Origin: Dyadobacter subterraneus
GTDB taxonomy: Bacteria > Bacteroidota > Bacteroidia > Cytophagales > Spirosomataceae
Assembly (NCBI RefSeq): GCF_015221875.1
Contig: NZ_JACYGY010000001.1
Location: 2,480,001 to 2,544,000, forward strand
DNA: 64,000 nucleotides
Direction of reading: 5' to 3'
A program made the translations under genes and the position numbers. The notes under the pieces were generated by a model. It was not told the DNA's origin, searched no databases, and worked only from the letters and a program-made list of their open reading frames with translations. This document shows, piece after piece, positions 27,462 through 35,131 of the stretch (the first letter of the stretch is position 1; each line of letters begins with the position of its first letter).

Positions 27462-29051
27462 ATGACAAATCACGCTTCATTATTTAAGTCCTGGGTTCCG
27501 GAATGGCTGGTTAAAGTTGGAATTGCTGTGGTGCTTTTTCCGCTCTTGGCACTGTTCGGATTGTTTACAAGTAATGTCAGCGCAACGGCCGGTTATTATG
27601 GAATTGAGCCGATTGATGTACAATATTCCACCATCGTTTATTATGCAGCGTTGGCGAGTTGGTATTCTTTGGAGCAGCGCTTTTTTAATAATTTACCAGC
27701 CAAACAGTACTTTATCATCAATGTAATATTGTTGCTGCTGACGTGTTACGTTTCTTATTTCACACATAGTTCTTTTGTATTTTTCCTGACCCGTTTTTTG
27801 CAGGGAATATTTACCGGCGGTATAAACAGCATTTGTCTGACGCTGATTTTTCGGAAACTTTCTACTGAACGTGCAAGAGAAATCGGGTATTCCATTTTTT
27901 ATGGAATGCTCGTTTGTTCTTCTCCGCTGGTGATGCTTTTGGCATCACTGATCATAGAATATTCCGATTACCAGTCGCTTTATCAGGCTTTGATATTTAT
28001 GATTTTACCGGGATGCGCTCTTCTGATGTGTATGTTGAAAAACGTGCGGCTGGTAAGGAAATTCCCATTATACCAACTTGATTTGAGCAGCTTCGTTTTT
28101 TACACACTGATTTTATGTTTGTTTGGCTACGTTTTAATTTATGGACAAACAAATTACTGGCTTGAAAGTATGCATATCTGGGCTTGTATCGGAGCTATTC
28201 TGTTGCTTTTACCTCTTTTTATTTTCCGGCAATTAAGTTTGAAAAGACCGTTTATCAACCTGGCTGTTTTCAAATATTCCAATTTTCGGATCGGGGCTGC
28301 TTTGCTTATTCCGTTTTATATTTGCCGTGGTTCGCTCAATATTACATCAAATTATTTCGATGTCGTTTTGGGTATGGATCCTATACATGTGGCAGAATTA
28401 ATGCTGGCTAATATGGTCGGCGTTATCATCAGCGTTTTTGTCTCATCCAGACTCATTCTGATGAAAAAGCCTATGCGAATGATCTGGCTTAGCGGATTTG
28501 CATTTTTATTGCTATTTCACGGCTGGATGTATTTTCTTTTTGCCACGCAGGCTGATGCTTCTACTTTCATTTTGCCGTTGATTGTTCAGGGGCTAGGAGC
28601 CGGGACGCTTATGACGCCGATTATTCTTTTCACCGTTTCTTCCGTTCCTGCCGAGATTGGAGCTTCTGCTTCTATGGCTGGAATTCTGTTTCGTTTTATC
28701 GGTTTTACGATGAGTATGGCGATGATTACGTCATTTCAACTTTTTTCAAAAAGCACGCATCAGGAAGATTTTCGGAATCAGATTACTGCGCTGAGTCCGG
28801 TTGCACTGGAGAGATTGAAAGGTTATGAGCTGGCGATGGAAAGCCACGGTATTGCAAAAGACCAGGCGATGAAAATTGCCAATGGTCTGCTGAGTAAAGC
28901 GGTTGATAAACAAATGATGCTGCGCTATGCAATGGATTATTATTCGATCATTTGCTGGGTAATTATTGCCGTAATGCTGCTTGTTTCGCTGTATCCTTAT
29001 TTGAGTCAGACGGTTTTGAATGTGAGATCACGGCAGCCGGCGCCTTATTGA
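27462..29051 (+). CDS. MFS transporter, EmrB/DHA2-like drug exporter
   Basis: A 529-residue inner-membrane permease with about 14 hydrophobic segments. Segments such as FFLTRFLQGIFTGGINSICLTL and ILFTVSSVPAEIGASASMAGI match conserved positions of DHA2-type drug:proton antiporters. It is the pump of the TolC-HlyD-MFS tripartite system. I use ATG 27462, directly after the HlyD stop; an earlier in-frame ATG at 27426 lies inside the HlyD gene and lacks support. Its stop is 4 bp from the stop of the convergent MazE-like gene, with no room for a terminator. The exported compound is not predictable; control by the divergent AraC is likely. Confidence 0.92.
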   Translation: MTNHASLFKSWVPEWLVKVGIAVVLFPLLALFGLFTSNVSATAGYYGIEPIDVQYSTIVYYAALASWYSLEQRFFNNLPAKQYFIINVILLLLTCYVSYFTHSSFVFFLTRFLQGIFTGGINSICLTLIFRKLSTERAREIGYSIFYGMLVCSSPLVMLLASLIIEYSDYQSLYQALIFMILPGCALLMCMLKNVRLVRKFPLYQLDLSSFVFYTLILCLFGYVLIYGQTNYWLESMHIWACIGAILLLLPLFIFRQLSLKRPFINLAVFKYSNFRIGAALLIPFYICRGSLNITSNYFDVVLGMDPIHVAELMLANMVGVIISVFVSSRLILMKKPMRMIWLSGFAFLLLFHGWMYFLFATQADASTFILPLIVQGLGAGTLMTPIILFTVSSVPAEIGASASMAGILFRFIGFTMSMAMITSFQLFSKSTHQEDFRNQITALSPVALERLKGYELAMESHGIAKDQAMKIANGLLSKAVDKQMMLRYAMDYYSIICWVIIAVMLLVSLYPYLSQTVLNVRSRQPAPY

Positions 29052-29055
29052 TTTT

Positions 29056-29316
29056 TTATTGGTTACCTTCCCATTTCCATTCATTGTTATCAAACTCACT
29101 TGGAAAATCGTTGATCAATAAACCATCGTCACCTGCTTCCGACATTTGTTTTGCTGCCTCTGCCCAGCCTGTACGAATATCAGGATGCAGTAATATTGCA
29201 CCCTCTTTTAAGGAAAGTTTAACCCTGGAACCTGCCGAGAGCTTTAACTGATTTAAAATATTTGATGGAATGATAATGCCGTAATCGTTTCCAATTTTGA
29301 ATATTTCTGTTTTCAT
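29056..29316 (-). CDS. Orphan MazE/AbrB-type antitoxin-like protein
   Basis: An 86-residue protein with the swapped-hairpin AbrB/MazE DNA-binding fold at its N-terminus: FKIGNDYGIIIPSNILNQLKL then AGSRVKLSLKEGAILLHP. The acidic, Trp-rich tail (SEFDNNEWKWEG) is the type of segment MazE antitoxins use to bind MazF. In mazEF pairs mazF follows directly, but here the downstream sequence is the 3' end of the MFS gene on the other strand, and no toxin frame is present. The gene lies 15 bp after the stop of an AraC-type gene on the same strand and may be co-transcribed with it. Either a solitary antitoxin or a recruited regulator. Confidence 0.82.
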   Translation of the reverse strand: MKTEIFKIGNDYGIIIPSNILNQLKLSAGSRVKLSLKEGAILLHPDIRTGWAEAAKQMSEAGDDGLLINDFPSEFDNNEWKWEGNQ

Positions 29317-29331
29317 AGGTATGTGTATAAA

Positions 29332-30219
29332 CTAATGTTTCCCACTTTCAAAAGTAGACTTTTTCCTGAAAACCTCAGGACTCATTCCCACTTCCTTTTT
29401 GAAAAATTTAGTAAAATAAGAATTGTCGTTAAAATTAAGTTTATAAGCAATTTCGGACACGCTCAGCCCCAGATTGACCAGTAATCTTTTGGCTTCCAAA
29501 ACTACACGATTGCGTATCACTTCACCGGCTTGCATTCCTAAATGTTCCTTACATAATGCGTTCAGGTGATTTGGAGTAATATTCAGCAGTTCAGCATACT
29601 CTCCGGGCAGACGGATTTCAATGAAGTTTTTCTCAATCAACTTGTGGAAATTACTTAATAACACATTCGTTTTAAAAGGAATATTCTGCTGCCGGTGTAA
29701 TGAAGTGCTTTGTTCAACGGTTATAAAAAGTTGCAGCAAAAGTACTCGGATCATATCGTCATGAAAAACATTTTTCTGTCCTGACTGTTTTATTAAATCT
29801 TCAAAAAGCTGATTTACAGATTGATGAACATGCCTGGAAAGATTGATTACGCTTTCCTGAGAAATGCCATTGAAGAAAGAAAACGAAGCCAGATATTCGG
29901 GACGAAGCAGAAATGACTGGAAGAAATCACCCGAAAAATTAACAACAAAACCTTCCACATGACCCTTGAAATCCCAGGAATGTACCTGGCCGGGAATCAT
30001 GAAATAGATCTGATAAGGTTTTACTTCAAAATGGTTGAAATCGATCGTGTGCATACCACCTCCTTCTGTAAAAAAAAGCAAATGATAAAAACTGTGACGA
30101 TGCGGCGACGTCAGATTGGGATGTATCGCCAGATATTCGGCAAACCGGCTTATCAGAATATCATCCTGCTTATGTTCTGAAAGCGAGTTAATATCAATTC
30201 TGGGAATGTTGGTTTGCAT
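29332..30219 (-). CDS. AraC family transcriptional regulator
   Basis: A 295-residue regulator with an N-terminal cupin-type sensing domain (SPHRHSFYHLLFFTEGGGMHTIDF, YFMIPGQVHSW) and a C-terminal double HTH: GEYAELLNITPNHLNALCKE and LSVSEIAYKLNFNDNSYFTKFFK, with the closing GMSPEVFRKK. It is transcribed away from the pirin/OsmC pair with 108 bp between starts and probably controls that pair, the downstream mazE-like gene, or both. The intergenic gap is AT-rich and holds no obvious palindrome. Confidence 0.9.
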   Translation of the reverse strand: MQTNIPRIDINSLSEHKQDDILISRFAEYLAIHPNLTSPHRHSFYHLLFFTEGGGMHTIDFNHFEVKPYQIYFMIPGQVHSWDFKGHVEGFVVNFSGDFFQSFLLRPEYLASFSFFNGISQESVINLSRHVHQSVNQLFEDLIKQSGQKNVFHDDMIRVLLLQLFITVEQSTSLHRQQNIPFKTNVLLSNFHKLIEKNFIEIRLPGEYAELLNITPNHLNALCKEHLGMQAGEVIRNRVVLEAKRLLVNLGLSVSEIAYKLNFNDNSYFTKFFKKEVGMSPEVFRKKSTFESGKH

Positions 30220-30327
30220 GGTTGTATCGTAATCTGTTTGTCAAATCTACCAATAACTTTTGTTTCAAATCCAATATTAATATTTAACTTTTGCCACTAA
30301 ACGTAAAAATGGTTTGAGGTCAGAAAT

Positions 30328-31221
30328 ATGTCTAATATAAATCTTATCATTGAAGAGCGTCCCCGGAATATCGGAAATTTTATGGTCGGGCGACTTCTTC
30401 CATTCAGTGGAAAAAGGATGGTCGGACCATTTATTTTTATCGATCATATGGGACCGGCTAATATGAACGACCACCAAAATATGGACGTTCCGCCGCATCC
30501 GCATATCGGCTTGTCGACGCTCACCTATCTTTTTGAGGGCAATGTGATGCACAAGGATAGTCTGGGGACTGAAATGGAAGTCATGCCCGGACAGGTAAAC
30601 TGGATGACCGCCGGCGCCGGAATTGTGCATTCGGAAAGGACGCCGGAATATCTTCGTCATTCGGATAAAGTGTTACATGGTTTGCAGATCTGGGTTGCGC
30701 TGCCAAAGGAACTGGAACAAATGGAACCGGAATTTTTCCATGCTTCCGAATCTGATTTACCACATTGGGAAGTTGATTCTGTTTCTTTCAAACTGATTGC
30801 AGGTTCACTGATGGGTAAGAAATCACCCGTGCCGGTTTTTAGTCCGCTATATTATTTGGAAATAAAAAGTAAAGAAGCTAAATCTGTTAAGATCGGTCAT
30901 GAACTTTACGGAGAAGCAGGAATTTATATTTTGGAAGGAAGTATCCAGGCCGAGGGAAATACCTATCTTCCCAAACAGCTTTTAGTTGCGATGGACACAA
31001 ATCTTTGTGAATTCACGATGGCTGAAAACACAACCGTTTATATTTTTGGAGGCGAGCCTTTTGCGGAAGAACGTTTTATTTATTGGAATTTCGTGGCTAG
31101 CAGTCAGGAATTGATTGATAAAGCTAAGGAAAACTGGCTTGCACAGACATTCAAGCCAGTGCCGGGAGAAACAGATTTTGTACCATTACCCGCTGAAAAC
31201 AACAATCTAAAACATAAATAA
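30328..31221 (+). CDS. Pirin family protein
   Basis: A 297-residue bicupin. The N-terminal cupin has the metal ligands of pirins: PPHPHIGLSTLTYLFEG (two His), and GAGIVHSER (His and Glu). The C-terminal cupin is the usual non-metal-binding half. Bacterial pirins act as iron-dependent regulators or quercetinase-like dioxygenases and are often linked to oxidative stress. The stop codon overlaps the ATG of the osmC-type gene by one base (TAATG), so the two are translationally coupled. Both may be controlled by the divergent AraC regulator. Confidence 0.93.
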   Translation: MSNINLIIEERPRNIGNFMVGRLLPFSGKRMVGPFIFIDHMGPANMNDHQNMDVPPHPHIGLSTLTYLFEGNVMHKDSLGTEMEVMPGQVNWMTAGAGIVHSERTPEYLRHSDKVLHGLQIWVALPKELEQMEPEFFHASESDLPHWEVDSVSFKLIAGSLMGKKSPVPVFSPLYYLEIKSKEAKSVKIGHELYGEAGIYILEGSIQAEGNTYLPKQLLVAMDTNLCEFTMAENTTVYIFGGEPFAEERFIYWNFVASSQELIDKAKENWLAQTFKPVPGETDFVPLPAENNNLKHK

Positions 31222-31616
31222 TGGCCAAAGTATTCGCAAGCATCGGAAGCGCGCTTTATAAAACCGAAATTAAAACAGCCACGAATAGTCTGATTGCAGA
31301 TGAACCCATTTCTGCCGGCGGTATGGATCTTGGATTTTCACCCGAAGAATTGCTGGCGTCGGCTTTGGCTGCTTGTACCTGTGGAACACTCAGGATGTAT
31401 GCAAACCGGAAGGGCTGGGTGGAATTAACAGAAATTAACGTGCATGTGGAATTTTCAAGAGATGTTCAGGCCAATGTTTCTCAAATGAACAGAAAAATAG
31501 AGCTGGTTGGTGAATTGAGTGAAGAACAAAAAACAAGATTATTGGCTATCGCGAATAAATGTCCGATTCATAATACGCTGACACATACCATTACGATCGA
31601 TACAACATTAAGCTGA
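31221..31616 (+). CDS. OsmC family peroxiredoxin-like protein
   Basis: A 131-residue OsmC/Ohr-family protein, which reduces organic hydroperoxides through two Cys residues. The two conserved regions are visible: LASALAACTCGTLRMYA (peroxidatic Cys in the central helix) and NKCPIHNTL (resolving Cys). The segment GFSPEELLASAL is a family signature. It is coupled to pirin by a one-base overlap, supporting a joint stress-response role. Its stop directly abuts the stop of the convergent SGNH gene with no base between. Confidence 0.93.
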   Translation: MAKVFASIGSALYKTEIKTATNSLIADEPISAGGMDLGFSPEELLASALAACTCGTLRMYANRKGWVELTEINVHVEFSRDVQANVSQMNRKIELVGELSEEQKTRLLAIANKCPIHNTLTHTITIDTTLS

Positions 31617-33554
31617 TTATTTGCCGGAAACCGATTTGATTTTATCCTTTAAAAGCAAAGCATTTGCGTTTGAAGGATCTTTTTTCAGCGTCTTATTAAT
31701 GTATTTTTCAGCCGCTTTGGCGTTGGCAAATTTGAGATAATTCAGCGCGATCTGGTTGCTGAGATCGATATTAGAAGAATCAAGCTGATATCTTTGTTTA
31801 AGGTTAATAATCTCACCAACAAGATTTTGTAATTCAGTCATATTGAAATTAGACTCGTTATGCGCCGCTGCATAATTGAGATATACTATGGCCTCTTCCG
31901 GTTTGTCTTCTTTCAGAAGTGTGATAAAAAGCGTTTGCGCAGTTTTGAAATCATTTCGAAGAGCAAATGCTTTTTTAAGATAAAAAACTGATTTTTCATT
32001 TTGGTTTAAGCCTGCGGAAAGCATTCCTGCCTGCACAAAAAAGGTGGGATTGAGCGGGAATTCAAGTGTAAAAGCTTCATTGATCTGCAAGGCACCTTTG
32101 AGATTATTTTCTTTCAAATACACTTTTAATAACTCCGATAAAGCTCCGTCCCAGGAAATTTGTTTTACAGAAAGTCCGCCGGCCAGTTGTTCTTCAATCG
32201 TTTTTTCATGCGGAATTTCTGCCGGCATTGGCTCATTGAACGGCCAACCTTCTTTTAACATCATCATTTCATAAACTGCTTTGAGCGAATCGATTGGCGT
32301 AATCGGCATTTGATTTCTCAATTCATTAAATGATATTTCATTTTTCCAATCGCTGCTGATCAGCTTTTCTTTTTTCAAAGACTGATAAAAAACATCAGAC
32401 AACAATGCATAACCAAACAGATTAGGATGAACATGTTCAAGCAGCGTTTCATGACCGAGAATACTATGAGCTGAATTTTCCCGGAAAACTTTTTCCGCAT
32501 TAACAAGTTTGACTTTTGGATATTTGGCAGCCAATTCTCTCAGTATCTTGTTCATAGCCTGCGGAGCGCGGAATCTTAAAAGATCAAGTTCTTTGGCTGC
32601 GATAAAATATTTCTCTGCTTCCGGAAATTTATTCTGTTTAAAAGATTCATTACCAAGCTGATATTGGTGTAAGGCAGAAGTTGAGTTACTGCCGGATTCG
32701 CTTATAAATGGTTTTAAATCTTTTTCATTACTAACCAGCGTACTGATGAAAACCGGAACATTGTTGTTTGAAAACACCTTACATAAATCAGTCATATTCG
32801 TTTCAAACTGCCGGATTCCCTGTTCAAACTTTTCAGAATTTAAAGCGATTTTCTGATCTGAAACCATGCGTTTCATCAGATTTTCACGAAGGTCAAGTTT
32901 CTCATTTGAAGCTGATGATTTTATTTTGGCAAGAACATTGGTGGCAAGCTGAATAATTCTCAGATTTCTGGTTTTAATAATAAAACGGATCAAAGTAGGA
33001 TTCCAACCCGCAAAACTTGTGGAACCAACGCCCATCGCACCATAATATTCGTTATGCCCGGTATAAACCAGCACAGCATCTGGCTCATAATCAACAACCT
33101 GATTCGCGAAATCCAGAACTGTGTAGGAATTGACGGCAGTAAGGGAAAGGTTTATAATCTCAAATTCTTTTTCAGGAAAAGTATGCGTAAGCCTGTATTG
33201 CAGCCAGCGGTGGAACGAGCCATTGTGCATGTACGGGTAACCAATTGTGGTTGATTCGCCCAAAACAAAAATCCGGAAAGTGCCTGCTACTTTCTTTTTT
33301 GTGAACGGTTCATAATTCCCAATCGTGGCATTTTGCTGCTGTGCAAAGTATTTTTTTGAAGTATGCTGGTTCATCACCAGATAACCCGGATGGTTCGGAT
33401 CATCAACAAAAAGACCAAGATCAAGGCCATAACCAAATAATCTTAGCCCGCACTCCAATAAAACCAAAACGATAACTGGAAAAAATATTGCCAGTACTTT
33501 AAAAAGCAAAAGTCGCTTTCTGCTCACAGATAATTTATTTTTAATGGTTAACAA
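31617..33554 (-). CDS. Membrane-anchored SGNH hydrolase with TPR tail
   Basis: A 645-residue protein with one N-terminal membrane anchor (about 17-40). The SGNH/GDSL hydrolase domain (about 90-400) has FVLGESTTIGYP (nucleophile Ser), YTGHNEYYG (Asn block) and a late HVHPNLFGYAL segment that would supply the catalytic His. The C-terminal 200 residues contain TPR-like repeats (GLNQNEKSVFYLKKAFAL, KFANAKAAEKYINKTLKKDP). Such enzymes often act as envelope O-acyl-esterases or acyltransferase partners. The start is TTG 33554: no ATG occurs before the anchor helix and an in-frame stop lies 12 bases upstream. It is downstream of a palindromic spacer after the dehydratase gene. Confidence 0.82.
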   Translation of the reverse strand: MLTIKNKLSVSRKRLLLFKVLAIFFPVIVLVLLECGLRLFGYGLDLGLFVDDPNHPGYLVMNQHTSKKYFAQQQNATIGNYEPFTKKKVAGTFRIFVLGESTTIGYPYMHNGSFHRWLQYRLTHTFPEKEFEIINLSLTAVNSYTVLDFANQVVDYEPDAVLVYTGHNEYYGAMGVGSTSFAGWNPTLIRFIIKTRNLRIIQLATNVLAKIKSSASNEKLDLRENLMKRMVSDQKIALNSEKFEQGIRQFETNMTDLCKVFSNNNVPVFISTLVSNEKDLKPFISESGSNSTSALHQYQLGNESFKQNKFPEAEKYFIAAKELDLLRFRAPQAMNKILRELAAKYPKVKLVNAEKVFRENSAHSILGHETLLEHVHPNLFGYALLSDVFYQSLKKEKLISSDWKNEISFNELRNQMPITPIDSLKAVYEMMMLKEGWPFNEPMPAEIPHEKTIEEQLAGGLSVKQISWDGALSELLKVYLKENNLKGALQINEAFTLEFPLNPTFFVQAGMLSAGLNQNEKSVFYLKKAFALRNDFKTAQTLFITLLKEDKPEEAIVYLNYAAAHNESNFNMTELQNLVGEIINLKQRYQLDSSNIDLSNQIALNYLKFANAKAAEKYINKTLKKDPSNANALLLKDKIKSVSGK

Positions 33555-33560
33555 ATGAGC

Positions 33561-33666
33561 AGGTTACACAGCGTACCACAGAGCTAAAAAGAGGTACACA
33601 GCGTTTTACTTACATTATTTTACCTCTGTGCTCCTTTCCTTAACTCTGGGGCCCTCTGTGTAACCT
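33561..33666. repeat. Nested inverted repeat between dehydratase and SGNH genes
   Basis: Outer arms AGGTTACACAG (33561-33571) and CTGTGTAACCT (33656-33666) are exact complements. Inside, CCACAGAG (33576-33583) can pair with CTCTGTG (33624-33630), and the unit GTACACAGCG or its relatives recurs. This type of CACAGAG/CTCTGTG element looks like an intergenic repeat or a terminator for the minus-strand dehydratase gene. Confidence 0.6.
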
Positions 33667-33675
33667 AACAACAAA

Positions 33676-35046
33676 CTAAGGCCTGATGATCGTGCCGTCG
33701 AATTTACGAACTTGCCAGTTTGATTTGGTTGTTATCGGGTATTTGGCCGCTTCTTTTTCATTGATATCAACGCCTAGTCCCGGCGCTTCATTCACAGACA
33801 TATAGCCGTTTTTCATTGTCGGGCAACCGGAGAAAATGGCCTGGGTTTTATCGTTAAAACTTACTGCTTCCTGAATTCCGAAATTCCAGATGGCCAGGTC
33901 AATGTGCGCGTGAGCGGCATGTCCAACCGGAGAAACATCACCTGGACCGTGCCAGGCCGTTTTTACATTAAACCATTCTCCCAGCCGCGCCACTTTCATA
34001 GCAGGCGTAATACCACCAATCTGCGAAACGTGACAGCGGATGTAATCAAATAGCTGGTTGGCCATCGGATCGCGGAATTCGTTGACATTGTTAAACAATT
34101 CTCCCATCGCGATCGGTACGGTTGTGCTCTGGCGAAGTTGTTTGAACCAGCCCATATTTTCCGGAGAAAACGGATCTTCGATGAAAAATGGACGGTATTC
34201 TTCGACGGCTTTGATCATGTTGATCGCATCCATCGGCTGAACCCTTTCATGCACGTCATGAAGCAGTTCCACTTCATCGCCACATTTTTTGCGTACTACT
34301 TCAAAAAGTTTTGGAACTGATTTCAGGTAAGCGCGCTCATTCATAAAACTGTCACCTTCTCCACCAAAACCAGCGGCTTTGAAATCCGGCTTTTGTTCCG
34401 TGCTGCCAACGGCTCCATATCCGCCCTGCTGAATCCGTACATATTTAAAACCTTTATCCATAATTTCCTGAGCATTATCGGCCGTTGCTTCCGGCGAATT
34501 TCCATTGGCATGCGTATAACATGGAATTGCAAAACGCACTTTTCCGCCAAGTAATTGATAGACAGGCATGTTGGCGCGTTTTCCTTTTATATCCCAGAGT
34601 GCTTCATCCAGTCCGCTTAATGCATTATTCAACACAGGGCCATTTCTCCAATATGAACTTACATAGGTCGATTGCCACATATCTTCAATATTGTCGACAT
34701 CCTTGCCGGTACAAAATTCATTCAAATATGTATTGATAGCAGTTACCACAGAAACAGCACGTTGCGTAAAAGTGGCGCAGCCCAATCCGTACAAACCAGG
34801 TTCGGTGGTTTCAACTTTTACCACAATTAAGTTAGAGCCTTGCGGAGCGGTTGCAATCGCTTTTACGCTTTTTATTTTGATCGGAGCCAGACCTTTTTGA
34901 TAAGCCGGAGTGCTGTAATGCTCTCTTGCGTGGGCCTGTGAATTTTCTCCAAACAGACTTAATAATCCAGCTGTTGATCCCGCTGCAATCATTCGCAGGG
35001 TATCACGGCGGTTAAAATCGGAATTATCTTTTTTGTTTTTAAACAT
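33676..35046 (-). CDS. Exported enolase-superfamily dehydratase, D-mannonate/D-gluconate dehydratase type (ManD/RspA-like)
   Basis: A 456-residue protein with a twin-arginine-type leader (NRRDTLRMIAAGSTAGLLSL, cleaved near SQAHA), so it is probably periplasmic. The mature part is a mandelate-racemase-type enolase fold: metal-site residues in LLHDVHERV, FIEDPF and AMGELFNN, and the subgroup signature WHGPGDVSPVGHAAHAHIDL followed by AIWNFGIQE. These signatures belong to the ManD group, which dehydrates D-mannonate and/or D-gluconate to 2-keto-3-deoxygluconate. I use ATG 35046; an in-frame TTG at 35085 is poorly placed. It follows the PQQ dehydrogenase by 85 bp, suggesting that aldose oxidation and aldonate dehydration are coupled in the periplasm. 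Confidence 0.85.
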   Translation of the reverse strand: MFKNKKDNSDFNRRDTLRMIAAGSTAGLLSLFGENSQAHAREHYSTPAYQKGLAPIKIKSVKAIATAPQGSNLIVVKVETTEPGLYGLGCATFTQRAVSVVTAINTYLNEFCTGKDVDNIEDMWQSTYVSSYWRNGPVLNNALSGLDEALWDIKGKRANMPVYQLLGGKVRFAIPCYTHANGNSPEATADNAQEIMDKGFKYVRIQQGGYGAVGSTEQKPDFKAAGFGGEGDSFMNERAYLKSVPKLFEVVRKKCGDEVELLHDVHERVQPMDAINMIKAVEEYRPFFIEDPFSPENMGWFKQLRQSTTVPIAMGELFNNVNEFRDPMANQLFDYIRCHVSQIGGITPAMKVARLGEWFNVKTAWHGPGDVSPVGHAAHAHIDLAIWNFGIQEAVSFNDKTQAIFSGCPTMKNGYMSVNEAPGLGVDINEKEAAKYPITTKSNWQVRKFDGTIIRP

Positions 35047-35131
35047 CAGTAATGGGTTTATTGGTTTGGCGAAAGGTTGGTCCAAAAGTTATGTTTTAGT
35101 TATTATTTGTTCAATGATTTTTTGAATGAAT

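Noticed and set aside
29000..29056. Complete mazEF toxin-antitoxin module
   Set aside because: The position where MazF should start is the convergent end of the MFS gene and no MazF-like frame is present.
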